Shown one piece after another: positions 55,344-63,650 of a stretch of DNA of 64,000 nucleotides; within the stretch, counting starts at the first letter, position 1, and each line of letters begins with the position of its first letter. The position numbers and the translations under genes were made by a program. The stretch is from Pseudorhodoferax soli. GTDB lineage: Bacteria; Pseudomonadota; Gammaproteobacteria; Burkholderiales; Burkholderiaceae_C. Location: contig NZ_QPJK01000016.1 of assembly GCF_003337555.1 (NCBI RefSeq), forward strand, positions 1 to 64,000. Reading direction: 5' to 3'. The notes under the pieces are model-generated. The model was not told where the DNA came from. It made no database searches and was given only the letters and a program-made list of their open reading frames with translations.

Positions 55344-56243
55344 TCAACGGTCCCACAGGGGCGTGTTGCCCAGGCGCTGCGTCAGGAAATCGAGCAGCGT
55401 GCGCAGGCTCGCGGGCTGGTGGCGGCGCGAGATGTAGAACGCATAGATGCCGAGCTCGTCGGCATGCCAGTCGGGCAGCACGCTGACCAGTTCGCCGTCG
55501 CGCAGCATTGGCGCCACCACGTAATTCGGCAGCACGGCCAAGCCACCGCCGGCACGCACCGCCTCCACCAGGCTCATGGTGTCGTTGGCACTGAAGCTGC
55601 CCGAGACCTGCACCAGGCATTCCTCACCCTGGCGCGAAAAGCTCCATTGGCTCTTTTCCACGCGCGAATGGGACAGGCAATTGTGCTGGGTGAGATCGTC
55701 TGGCGTCTTGGGCGCATCGTTCTTTTCCAGATAGACCGGCGTGCAGCAGAGCACGGCGCGGCAGGTGCTCAACTTCTTGGCGATCAGTGCGGGATCCAAC
55801 TCGTTGGTCATGCGGATCGCCAGGTCGATGCGCTCATCGACAAGATTGAGCGGCTGGTCGCTGAGCACCAGATCGATCTTGGTGCGCGGGTACCGGGCCA
55901 GATAGTCGACCAGGATGGCGGACAGGTACGCTTGGCCGAATGCAGGACTGCACTGCACGCGGATCTGGCCGTGCGGCTCGGTGTCGCGCTGGCCGACCAC
56001 CTGCTCCACATCGTTGACAAGTTCGAGCAACTGGCGGCTACGCACCACGCAGGCTTCGCCAGCCTCTGTCAGCGACAGCCGGCGCGTGGAGCGCTGCAAC
56101 AGGCGCGCGCCCAGCCAGCGCTCCAGTTCACCGATATGCCGGGTCACCATGGCCCGGGACATGCCCAAGGTGTTGGCGGCCGCCGTGAAGCTGCCACGCG
56201 TCACCACTTCACTGAACACACGCATCGCGGAAATTCGGTCCAT
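55344..56243 (-). CDS. LysR-family transcriptional regulator
   Basis: A 299-residue LysR regulator of the CrgA/DmlR-like group (MDRISAMRVFSEVVTRGSFT, LGMSRAMVTRHIGELERWLG, STRRLSLTEAGEACV). The effector domain begins GQIRVQCSPAFGQAYLSAIL. No divergent partner gene is close upstream: the aminotransferase lies 209 bases away on the same strand. Its target is unknown. Confidence 0.93.
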   Translation of the reverse strand: MDRISAMRVFSEVVTRGSFTAAANTLGMSRAMVTRHIGELERWLGARLLQRSTRRLSLTEAGEACVVRSRQLLELVNDVEQVVGQRDTEPHGQIRVQCSPAFGQAYLSAILVDYLARYPRTKIDLVLSDQPLNLVDERIDLAIRMTNELDPALIAKKLSTCRAVLCCTPVYLEKNDAPKTPDDLTQHNCLSHSRVEKSQWSFSRQGEECLVQVSGSFSANDTMSLVEAVRAGGGLAVLPNYVVAPMLRDGELVSVLPDWHADELGIYAFYISRRHQPASLRTLLDFLTQRLGNTPLWDR

Positions 56244-56390
56244 CGCACACCTGTAGGAAACAACTTGCTCGGCTCAGCTCGGAAAACCCGATTCGGCACT
56301 AGAGTGAGCAAATCTTAAGGGGGCAAGCTGTAACGCAGTACACAACAAAATCACGTTTCCGGATGAATACACCTGGTTTTGTGACCAAAC

Positions 56391-56410
56391 AAAAAGGTTT
56401 TGCCTTTTTT
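56391..56410. terminator. AT-rich hairpin, possible bidirectional terminator
   Basis: AAAAAGG-TTTTG-CC-TTTTTT forms a seven-base stem with A and T arms on both strands. It lies about 40 bases after the aminotransferase stop (minus strand). The stem is mostly A-T, so efficiency is doubtful. Confidence 0.45.
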
Positions 56411-56452
56411 ATGTATGCAATTATATGCAAATCGGTAGGTATGCAGCGGCTG

Positions 56453-57616
56453 TCAGGCAGAAGGATTGCGAAGCCAGCGATCCAGTCGCTCGGCCCCCTG
56501 CACCAATCGCTGCAGATCGCGGGACGCGAAGCACCAGCGCAGCCAGCCTTGCGCCTGCGGCGCGAACGCCGACCCCGGGGCCAGGCCCAGGCCAGCTTCC
56601 CGTACCAGGCGCTTGGCCACGGCCAGTGAATCGTCGACCCCTTCCAGGCGGAAGAAGGCGTACATCCCGCCCTGCGCAGCCGATACGCGCACTCGCGGCA
56701 TGGCGGCCAGCAAAGGCACCAGCGTGTCGCGGCACTGGCGCAGATGCGCCACCACGCGCGGCGTGACCTCGCTGCGGCCCGCCAGTGCGGCCAGGGCCGC
56801 GCGCTGTGTGAACACGCTGGCACAGGAAGTGTTGAATTCGATGAGCTTGCCCATCGCCTGCGTCAGCGTGGCGGGCATGACCAGCCAGCCAAGCCGCCAG
56901 CCCGTCATCAAGAAGCTCTTGGAGAAACTGTGCACCACCACCAGCCGGTCTTGCGGCTGCGCTTGGTCGAGGAAGCTTGGCGCGCAGGCCCGTGGCGAGG
57001 GCGCGTAGTACAGGCGCTCATAGACCTCGTCGGCCAGGATCCAGGTGCCGGTGCGGCGGCAATGCGCAAGCAGTGCAGCCTGCTCTTCGGCGCTCAGCGT
57101 CCAACCGGTGGGGTTGTTCGGGGCATTGACGATCAACAGCCGGGTGGTCGGTGTGATGGCGGCCAGCAACGCGTCCAGATCCAGCGTCCACCGCCCCTCC
57201 CCTGGCCGCAGCGGCACGCAGCGCAGGCGCGCGCCGAGAACGATGGGCTGGGCCGTGAGGTTGGGCCACACGGGTGTCACGGCCACCACCTCGTCGCCTG
57301 GATCGACCAGGCACTGGACGGCCAGCATCAAGGCATTGACGCCGCCTGAAGTGACAGCGATGCGGTCCGCCGCCACCGGTCCATGCAACTCCGACATGTA
57401 GCCGGCGATGGATTCGCGCAGTTCGGGCAGGCCCAGGTTGTGGCTGTAGAAGGTCTCGCCCCGCTGCAGCGAGGCGATGGCGGCGTCGCGGATGAACGCC
57501 GGCGTCACCTCGTCGCTTTCACCGAACCAGAACGGCAGCACGTCGTCGCGGCCGATACCGGCATTGGCCACCTCGCGGATCTGGGATTCGGCGAGGTCCT
57601 GGATGGCTTTTCTCAT
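56453..57616 (-). CDS. Pyridoxal-phosphate aminotransferase (class I/II)
   Basis: A 387-residue fold-type I aminotransferase. It has the NAPNNPTGW motif, DEVYERLYY, the PLP-lysine in SFSKSFLMTGWRLGW and the C-terminal substrate Arg in LRWCFASRDLQR. The ATG at 57616 gives a natural start; a longer frame adds 30 residues without family character. Substrates of this subgroup range over aspartate and aromatic amino acids and cannot be fixed here. Confidence 0.92.
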   Translation of the reverse strand: MRKAIQDLAESQIREVANAGIGRDDVLPFWFGESDEVTPAFIRDAAIASLQRGETFYSHNLGLPELRESIAGYMSELHGPVAADRIAVTSGGVNALMLAVQCLVDPGDEVVAVTPVWPNLTAQPIVLGARLRCVPLRPGEGRWTLDLDALLAAITPTTRLLIVNAPNNPTGWTLSAEEQAALLAHCRRTGTWILADEVYERLYYAPSPRACAPSFLDQAQPQDRLVVVHSFSKSFLMTGWRLGWLVMPATLTQAMGKLIEFNTSCASVFTQRAALAALAGRSEVTPRVVAHLRQCRDTLVPLLAAMPRVRVSAAQGGMYAFFRLEGVDDSLAVAKRLVREAGLGLAPGSAFAPQAQGWLRWCFASRDLQRLVQGAERLDRWLRNPSA

Positions 57617-57700
57617 GGATTCGGGCAAAGGTTCACGCGGCGGCCCATGGTAGCGGCCGCTCGCCCGCCAGACACTGCTGTGTCCTCGGGAGAAACCATC

Positions 57701-57931
57701 ATGCACATGTCCATGCCCCTGTCCGCTGCGTGCCTCGCGCTGAGCCTGCTGACCACCCTGCCAGCCATTGGCGCCAAGGCCCAGGACGCCACCGCGGCCA
57801 AGAAGAAGACCGCCGCACCCAAGTTCATTCCCAACAGTTCGCAGGAGAGCGCGCGCGAACGCGAACGCCGGCTGCTGCGTGAATGCAAGGGCCGCCCCAA
57901 CGCCGGCGCCTGTGCTGGCTACGCCAGCTGA
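57701..57931 (+). CDS. Small secreted hypothetical protein
   Basis: A 76-residue protein with a signal peptide (PLSAACLALSLLTTLPAIGA), a Lys/Ala segment (ATAAKKKTAAPK), and a basic, charged tail with two cysteines (ECKGRPNAGACAGY). A GGGAGA site lies about ten bases before the ATG. It is divergent from the aminotransferase. No family was recognised; the pattern suggests a small periplasmic protein. Confidence 0.7.
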   Translation: MHMSMPLSAACLALSLLTTLPAIGAKAQDATAAKKKTAAPKFIPNSSQESARERERRLLRECKGRPNAGACAGYAS

Positions 57932-57934
57932 GCT

Positions 57935-59209
57935 TCAAGCCCCTGGCCGCACCATCTGGCAACTGGTTGGCATCTCGGCGCGAGCGGCCGCCACCTGCTT
58001 GATCACGCGGAAGCCGTAGCCCGAGCCTTCCACGTCGAATTTGACGCCCGGTGCGCCCTGCCGGTCCATCACGCCCACAACCAGGGTCTGCTGGAACTGG
58101 TGGTCGGATGCCCGCATGCGGCCGGTCTGCCCGTACAGGGTCACATGGGCCTGCTCCAGCGCCGCGCCCACCTTCACGGCATCCAGGCTGTCTGCCTTCT
58201 CGATGGCCTGGGCCAGGGCCTCGACCATGAGCTGCATGCGCATGTGGACGTAGTCGTCCGCTGGCTTGGAATAGCGCTGGCGAAAGGCCTGGTAGAAGGT
58301 CTCGCTCGGCGCGGTCTGCAGGTTGGGCAGCCAGTCGGCCACCGCGATCACCTTGCCGATGCCGGCATCGCCCAGCGCCGCCGGCGCGCCCAGCGCGTTG
58401 CCGTAGAAGGTGTAGAACTTGCCCTCGAAACCGGATTCGCGCGCGGCCTTGACGAGGAGCGTGAGGTCGTTGCCCCAGTTGCCGGTGATGACGGCGCCGG
58501 CGCCGCTGGCCTTGATCTTGGCGGCGTAGGGCAGGAAGTCCTTCACGCGGCCCATGGGATGCAGTTCATCGCCGACGATGGCCACGTCGGGCCGCTGCGC
58601 CTGCAGCTGCCGCCGCGCCTCGCGCAGCACCGCCTGGCCGAAGCTGTAGTCCTGGCCGATCAGGTAGGCGCTCTTGACCGTCTCGTCCTCGCGCAGCACC
58701 TCCATGAGCGCAGCCATGCGCATGTCGGCATGGGCGTCGAAGCGGAAGTGCCAGAAGCTGCAGCGCTCGTTGGTCAGGATGGGGTCGACCGCCGAGTAGT
58801 TCAGGTACAGCGCGCGGCGCTTGGGCTCGCGCTCGTTGTGCTTGTTCAGTGCATCGAGCAGGGCCGCCGCCGTCGCGGACGAGTTGCCCTGGGCCACGAA
58901 GCCCACCCCATCGTCGATGGCCGAGCGCAATGCGCTCAGTGCTTCCTCGTTCTGGCCCTTGCTGTCATAGCGCGCGATGGCCAGCGGACGCGCGCCGCCG
59001 GACAGCTTGATACCGCCGCGTGCATTCACGCGTTCGGCCGCCCACACGAGGTTGCGGAACACCGCCTCACCGGTATTGGCGAAAGGGCCGCTCAGAGTCT
59101 CGATCATGGCCAGGCGCACCGGCGCCGGCTGCGCCGCCACAAATGGAAAGGCCGTCACAGATAGCGCTGCTGCGGCGCTTTTCAAGACCCGTCGACGTGG
59201 TACGTGCAT
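57935..59209 (-). CDS. ABC transporter substrate-binding protein (LivJ/branched-chain type)
   Basis: A 424-residue type I periplasmic binding protein with an Arg-rich signal peptide (MHVPRRRVLKSAAAALSVTA). The mature part shows LAMIETLSGPFANTGEAVFRN, GVGFVAQGNSSATAAALLDAL and VKSAYLIGQDYSFGQAVLRE, typical of the family. No permease or ATPase genes are adjacent, so it is an orphan that may share a membrane system encoded elsewhere. Its ligand is unknown. Confidence 0.92.
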   Translation of the reverse strand: MHVPRRRVLKSAAAALSVTAFPFVAAQPAPVRLAMIETLSGPFANTGEAVFRNLVWAAERVNARGGIKLSGGARPLAIARYDSKGQNEEALSALRSAIDDGVGFVAQGNSSATAAALLDALNKHNEREPKRRALYLNYSAVDPILTNERCSFWHFRFDAHADMRMAALMEVLREDETVKSAYLIGQDYSFGQAVLREARRQLQAQRPDVAIVGDELHPMGRVKDFLPYAAKIKASGAGAVITGNWGNDLTLLVKAARESGFEGKFYTFYGNALGAPAALGDAGIGKVIAVADWLPNLQTAPSETFYQAFRQRYSKPADDYVHMRMQLMVEALAQAIEKADSLDAVKVGAALEQAHVTLYGQTGRMRASDHQFQQTLVVGVMDRQGAPGVKFDVEGSGYGFRVIKQVAAARAEMPTSCQMVRPGA

Positions 59210-59308
59210 TCAAAAAATCCTCTTGAAAATCAAAGCGATGCACGCAGATTGGAAGCATGCGGCGCTCACGGTGAGAGCCGCGGAGTGTAAAGAGACCAGG
59301 AGTCCCTC

Positions 59309-59695
59309 ATGTTCTTCGCCCCCGTCATCCGTCAGGCCAACTACAGCCCCGCCGTACGTTCGCTGGACCGCAGCTTCGAGCGCTTCTTCAACGACGTCGC
59401 CTACGTGCGCCAAAGCGGCACCAAAGGCCACAGCCTGAGCCAGGACGACAGCAGCTGGACGCTGTCCGTCGACCTGCCCGGCGTGGCAAAGGACCAGCTC
59501 AACATCGGCATCGAAGGCGCCGTGGTGCGCATCGAAAGCACCGAGGCAGCGAGCCGCAAGGTCAAAGCCGCCTACGAGTTGCCACTGGAGATCGACGCCA
59601 CCGCGAGCACGGCCACGCTGGAGAACGGCGTGCTGATGCTCAAGCTGGCCAAGAAGCTGCCACAGAGCAACGTCACCGCGCTGTCCATCCAGTAA
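59309..59695 (+). CDS. Small heat-shock protein (Hsp20/alpha-crystallin)
   Basis: A 128-residue holdase-type chaperone. The alpha-crystallin domain is seen from WTLSVDLPGVAKDQLNIGIEG to LENGVLMLKLAKKLP. The N-terminal arm is short (about 45 residues) and the C-terminal tail is reduced to ALSIQ, without a clear IxI motif, so oligomer size may be small. An AGGAG ribosome site lies before the ATG. No CIRCE or classical heat-shock element was recognised upstream. Confidence 0.92.
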   Translation: MFFAPVIRQANYSPAVRSLDRSFERFFNDVAYVRQSGTKGHSLSQDDSSWTLSVDLPGVAKDQLNIGIEGAVVRIESTEAASRKVKAAYELPLEIDATASTATLENGVLMLKLAKKLPQSNVTALSIQ

Positions 59696-59735
59696 GCCCG
59701 CTCCGCGCTCCGCACCGCCCGGCGCCGTCTGGTTT

Positions 59736-60764
59736 TCAGATGGCGTCGAGCGGCCAGCGTGGCTTCACGTCGAAGGCATAGCGCTTGTCGGCCTGTTGCA
59801 CGCCCGCCTGCATGCGCATGGCCGCAGCCATGGCGATCATGGCGCCGTTGTCGGTGCACAGCGCCAGCTCCGGGTAATGCACCCGCAGCCTTCTCTTCGC
59901 GCACGCAACATCGAGCTGCGCACGCAATTCCCGGTTCGCCCCCACCCCACCCGCCACGACCAGGCGCTGCAGACCGCTCTCCTTGAGCGCGGCCAGCGAC
60001 TTGCGCACCAGCACCTCGACGATGGCCGCCTGGGTGGAGGCCGCCAGGTCGGCACTGCGCGCCGGCAGCGTCTCGCCCAGCTTCTTGGCCTGGGTCAGCA
60101 CGGCGGTCTTCAACCCCGCGAATGAAAAATCCAGGTCGCCGCTGTGCAGCAGAGGCCGCGGCAACGCGAAAGCCTTGGCATCGCCCTGCTCGGCCAAGCG
60201 CGCCAGCGCCGGCCCGCCCGGATAGCCCAGGCCCATCAACTTGGCCGACTTGTCGAAGGCCTCGCCGGCCGCGTCGTCGATGGTCTCGCCCAGCATGGCG
60301 TAGCGGCCCACGCCGTCCACGCGCATGAGCTGCGTGTGGCCACCGGACACCAGCAGCACCACGAATGGAAACTCCGGCGGATCGGCACCCATGAAGGGCG
60401 AGAGCAGGTGCCCCTCCAGGTGGTGCACGCCCAGCACGGGCTTGTCCAGTGCCGCGCCCAGCGCGCAAGCCACGCCGGCACCCACTAACAGCGCACCGGC
60501 CAGGCCCGGGCCGCGCGTGTAAGCCACGACATCGACCTCTGCGACACTGCGGCCCGCCTCGCGCAACACGGTCTCGGCCAGCGGCAGCGCGCGGCGGATG
60601 TGGTCGCGACTGGCGAGTTCGGGCACCACGCCGCCGTAGTCGGCGTGCATGCGCACCTGGCTGTGCAGCGCATGCGCCAGCAGCCGCGGCAGCCGCGTGC
60701 CCTCGGACTGCACCAGCGCAACACCCGTTTCGTCGCAGGAAGATTCGAATCCCAATACCAGCAT
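59736..60764 (-). CDS. tsaD: tRNA N6-adenosine threonylcarbamoyltransferase
   Basis: A 342-residue ASKHA-fold enzyme that, with TsaB and TsaE, transfers threonylcarbamate to A37 of ANN-decoding tRNAs. It starts [18 protein letters not shown] and has the metal-binding [13 protein letters not shown] (His-x3-His), [31 protein letters not shown] and [12 protein letters not shown]. The length fits the family. It is divergent from the nasR-like gene by 54 bases. Confidence 0.97.
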   Translation of the reverse strand: MLVLGFESSCDETGVALVQSEGTRLPRLLAHALHSQVRMHADYGGVVPELASRDHIRRALPLAETVLREAGRSVAEVDVVAYTRGPGLAGALLVGAGVACALGAALDKPVLGVHHLEGHLLSPFMGADPPEFPFVVLLVSGGHTQLMRVDGVGRYAMLGETIDDAAGEAFDKSAKLMGLGYPGGPALARLAEQGDAKAFALPRPLLHSGDLDFSFAGLKTAVLTQAKKLGETLPARSADLAASTQAAIVEVLVRKSLAALKESGLQRLVVAGGVGANRELRAQLDVACAKRRLRVHYPELALCTDNGAMIAMAAAMRMQAGVQQADKRYAFDVKPRWPLDAI

Positions 60765-60818
60765 GGGGCGCGAGTGTAGTGAGCCGGCAGGCGCGGCACG
60801 GTTGTTGCTCTGAATTCC

Positions 60819-62048
60819 ATGGCCACTACGATGAAATCTGGACTGCATTTTTTGATTGCCGCGCGCGAATGCGAGATCGGCGACCTCGAACAGCTCACCC
60901 TCACCGGCGAGCTGGTGGGTGTGATCGGCCAGCTGGTGCACGCGCTGCAGCGCGAGCGGGGGCTGTCCAACCTGCTGCTCGGCTCGCGCGGCACGCGCTT
61001 CGCACAGGCACGCGAGCACCAGCTGCGCGAATGCGATGCCGCGGCCTTGCAGCTGCGCCAGCATTTCGACGCCATGGACACGCAAGGCACGGCGGTGCGC
61101 AACGGCGCGAGGCTGTTCGGCCGCATCGCCACGGTGTTGCAGGCGCTGGACGGATTGCCGGCGCTGCGCAGCGACATCGCCGCCCTGGCGGTCACGCCGC
61201 AGGCGGCCACGGCCGCTTTCGTGCGGCTTGTGGCCGGGCTGCTCCAGGTGGTGTTCGAGGCCGCCGACAGCGCCACCGACCCGCAGATCTCGCGTGCGCT
61301 CGTGGCCTTGTTCAACTTCATGCAGGGCAAGGAGTTCGCTGGACAGGAGCGTGCCTTCGGCGGCACCTGCTTCGCCGAAGGCCAGATGGAGAGCAGCCGC
61401 GCCCAGCAATGGCTGGAACTCATCGAATCGCAGGAGCGGTGCTTTCTCATCGCGCTCGACTTTTCCGACACGGCCGTGCAGGCCGCCTGGCGCGGCGCCG
61501 TCGACACGCGCACCCAGGCCGACCTCGAACGGCTGCGCCGCATCGGCTGCACGCTGCGCGCCGACGGCCTGCTCGACCCGGAACTGGCCCAGGGCTGGTA
61601 TGACTGCTGCACCCAGCGCATCGACGCGATGCGCGGCGTCGAGGAACTGCAGGCCGCCCAGCTGTTGCAGCTGTGCGCCTCGCGCATCGCTAAGGCGCGC
61701 GACGAACTGCGCAACCACGAGGCCATCCGCGACGCGCTGGTGCGCACGGCCGGAACGAGCGACGCGGGCGAACAGGTGCCGAACTACGGCCCGCACCTGG
61801 AGCGCTCCATCCTCGACCTGGTGCAGGACCAGGCACGCCGGCTGCAGCAGATGGCCGACGAGCTGGACACCGTGCGCGCCTCGCTCAACGAGCGCAAGAT
61901 CATCGAGCGTGCCAAGGGCCTGCTCATGGCCACGCGCAAGCTCAGCGAGGCCGACGCGCACAAGATGCTGCGCCAGACCGCAATGAACCAGAACCGCAAG
62001 CTGCTGGACGTGGCGCAGTCGGTGCTGGCGCTGTCCGACTACCTCTGA
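60819..62048 (+). CDS. nasR: Nitrate-responsive antiterminator (NIT-ANTAR protein, NasR type)
   Basis: A 409-residue regulator. The N-terminal two-thirds is an all-helical nitrate/nitrite-sensing (NIT) domain ([20 protein letters not shown] at the start, with the conserved Arg pair that binds nitrate). The last 60 residues form an ANTAR RNA-binding domain ([42 protein letters not shown]). In Klebsiella NasR, nitrate binding lets ANTAR hold a two-hairpin RNA and prevent termination in the nasF leader. The 325-base region that follows contains exactly such elements before a nitrate-type ABC gene. Confidence 0.93.
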   Translation: MATTMKSGLHFLIAARECEIGDLEQLTLTGELVGVIGQLVHALQRERGLSNLLLGSRGTRFAQAREHQLRECDAAALQLRQHFDAMDTQGTAVRNGARLFGRIATVLQALDGLPALRSDIAALAVTPQAATAAFVRLVAGLLQVVFEAADSATDPQISRALVALFNFMQGKEFAGQERAFGGTCFAEGQMESSRAQQWLELIESQERCFLIALDFSDTAVQAAWRGAVDTRTQADLERLRRIGCTLRADGLLDPELAQGWYDCCTQRIDAMRGVEELQAAQLLQLCASRIAKARDELRNHEAIRDALVRTAGTSDAGEQVPNYGPHLERSILDLVQDQARRLQQMADELDTVRASLNERKIIERAKGLLMATRKLSEADAHKMLRQTAMNQNRKLLDVAQSVLALSDYL

Positions 62049-62065
62049 ACGGTGCGTGCCGCGCC

Positions 62066-62080
62066 GCACGAGTTTTGTGC
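62066..62080. promoter_or_regulatory. NtrC-type enhancer site GCAC-N7-GTGC
   Basis: GCACGAGTTTTGTGC matches the NtrC core GCAC-N7-GTGC. It is centred about 130 bases upstream of the sigma-54 -24 element, a normal enhancer distance. Further GCACC half sites occur at 62095, 62112 and 62182. Confidence 0.55.
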
Positions 62081-62200
62081 CCGGGCCACGGCGCGCACCA
62101 TCTTCGCCCATGCACCATGCCAGCGGCACGCCATCAACAATCCACCACAAGCTGTTGATTTGTATGGGAAGCATGCGCTGAGCACCGTCATCAACCAGGC

Positions 62201-62216
62201 TGGCACGCGACCTGCA
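62201..62216 (+). promoter_or_regulatory. Predicted sigma-54 promoter of the nitrate operon
   Basis: TGGCACGCGACCTGCA matches TGGCACG-N4-TTGCW at all but one fixed position, with exact spacing. Transcription would begin about 12 bases after the GC, near 62227, just before the first leader hairpin. Confidence 0.75.
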
Positions 62217-62230
62217 TAGCACCAGCACAC

Positions 62231-62286
62231 CCGAGCCAACGGCGGCCTGGGTTCAAGGCTTCAGGGCCACAAGGACAACGGCGTCC
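62231..62286 (+). ncRNA. ANTAR-type two-hairpin antiterminator element
   Basis: Hairpin P1 (62231-62250) has a seven-base-pair stem CCGAGCC/GGCCTGG with one A-C mismatch and one G-U pair, closing the six-base loop AACGGC. After 22 bases, hairpin P2 (62273-62286) has stem GGAC/GTCC closing the same loop AACGGC. A at loop position 1 and G at position 4 are the hallmark of RNAs bound by ANTAR domains. P2 shares its bases with the 5' arm of the following terminator, so the two structures exclude each other. Confidence 0.8.
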
Positions 62287-62339
62287 ATTTCTCGAACCGC
62301 GACATGTCGCGGTCAGGAAATGGACGCCGTTTTTGTTTT
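62277..62339 (+). terminator. Leader intrinsic terminator of the nitrate operon
   Basis: A 14- to 15-base perfect stem (62277-62291 with 62317-62331; ACGGCGTCCATTTC with GAAATGGACGCCGT) encloses a second hairpin from the palindrome ACCGCGACATGTCGCGGT (62296-62313) and is followed by TTTTTGTTTT. It lies before the ATG at 62374 and so would stop transcription unless the ANTAR element forms. Confidence 0.88.
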
Positions 62340-62373
62340 CCAGCTTCCCTTCTGTTCCATCCCAGGAGTTCGC

Positions 62374-63630
62374 ATGACCCTACACGCTCCCTCCCGCCCG
62401 GCCCCGGCACGGCGCGACTTCATCCGCAAAGCCGGCGCCGTCGCGACCACCGCCCTGCTGGGCGACCTGGTCACGCGCGGCGCCTGGGCCGCGGGCTCCG
62501 ATGCGCCCGAAAAGAAGGAAGTGAAGATCGGCTTCATCCCGTTGACCGACTGCGCCAGCGTGGTCATGGCCTCGGTGCTGGGCATCGACCAGAAATACGG
62601 CGTCAAGATCATCCCGAGCAAGGAAGCCAGCTGGGCCGGCGTGCGCGACAAGCTCACCAACGGCGAGCTGGACATGGCCCACGTGCTGTACGGCCTGGTC
62701 TACGGCGTGCACGTCGGCGTCGGTGGCCCCAAGAAGGACATGGCCGTGCTGATGGGGCTGAACCGCAACGGCCAGGCCATCACGTTGTCCAAGCAGCTGG
62801 CCGACAAGGGTGCGGTGGACGGCCCGTCGCTGGCCAAGCTGATGGCCAAGGAAAAGCGCACCTACACCTTCGCCGGCACCTTCCCCACCAGCACGCACAC
62901 CATGTGGCTGAACTACTGGATGGCGTCCGCAGGCATCAGCCCCGTGGCGGACGCCAAGGTCATCGTGGTGCCGCCGCCGCAGATGGTGGCCAACATGCGC
63001 GTGGGCAACATGGACGGCTTCTGCGTGGGTGAGCCCTGGAACCAGCGCGCCATCATCGACAAGATCGGCGTGACCGCGATCACCACCCAGGACATCTGGA
63101 AGGACCATCCCGAGAAGGTCCTCGGCACGCAGGCCGACTACGTCAAGGCCAACCCGAACACCTGCCGCGCCGTGATGATGGCCGTGATGGAGGCCGGCAA
63201 GTGGATCGACGCCAACTTGCAGAACAAGGCCAAGATGGCCGACGTGGTGGCCGAGAAGTCCTTCATCAACACCAGCGCCGACGCCATCAACCAGCGCATC
63301 CTGGGCCGCTACGACAACGGCATGGGCAAGACCTGGGACGACCCCAACCACATGAAGTTCTTCGACGACGGCGCGGTGAACTTCCCCTACCTGTCCGACG
63401 GCATGTGGTTCCTGACCCAGCACAAGCGCTGGGGGCTGCTGAAGGAGCACCCCGACTATCTGGCGGTTGCCAAGCAGATCAACCAGATCGACCTCTACAA
63501 GGAAGCCGCCAGCGCGCTGAAGGTCAGCGTGCCCAAGGACCCGATGCGCTCCAGCAAGCTGCTGGACGGCGTGGTCTGGGACGGCAAGGACCCCGCCAAG
63601 TACGCCGACGGTTTCAAGGTCAAGGCCTGA
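62374..63630 (+). CDS. Nitrate ABC transporter substrate-binding protein (CmpA/NrtA family)
   Basis: A 418-residue exported binding protein with a Tat-type signal (PARRDFIRKAGAVATTALLG). CmpA/NrtA landmarks are VKIGFIPLTDCASVVMASVLG, the GVRDKLTNGELDMAHVLYGL ligand-loop region and MRVGNMDGFCVGEPWNQRA. An AGGAG site lies five bases before the ATG at 62374; an upstream in-frame ATG at 62320 lies inside the terminator and is unlikely. It is the first gene after the NasR-controlled leader, and the permease follows by 20 bases. Confidence 0.93.
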   Translation: MTLHAPSRPAPARRDFIRKAGAVATTALLGDLVTRGAWAAGSDAPEKKEVKIGFIPLTDCASVVMASVLGIDQKYGVKIIPSKEASWAGVRDKLTNGELDMAHVLYGLVYGVHVGVGGPKKDMAVLMGLNRNGQAITLSKQLADKGAVDGPSLAKLMAKEKRTYTFAGTFPTSTHTMWLNYWMASAGISPVADAKVIVVPPPQMVANMRVGNMDGFCVGEPWNQRAIIDKIGVTAITTQDIWKDHPEKVLGTQADYVKANPNTCRAVMMAVMEAGKWIDANLQNKAKMADVVAEKSFINTSADAINQRILGRYDNGMGKTWDDPNHMKFFDDGAVNFPYLSDGMWFLTQHKRWGLLKEHPDYLAVAKQINQIDLYKEAASALKVSVPKDPMRSSKLLDGVVWDGKDPAKYADGFKVKA

Positions 63631-63650
63631 GCGCCAGAAAGGAGCACCCC

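Noticed and set aside
59221-59308. A ROSE-type or CIRCE heat-shock element upstream of the Hsp20 gene
   Set aside because: Only a short CTCAC-G-GTGAG repeat was found; it does not match either element.
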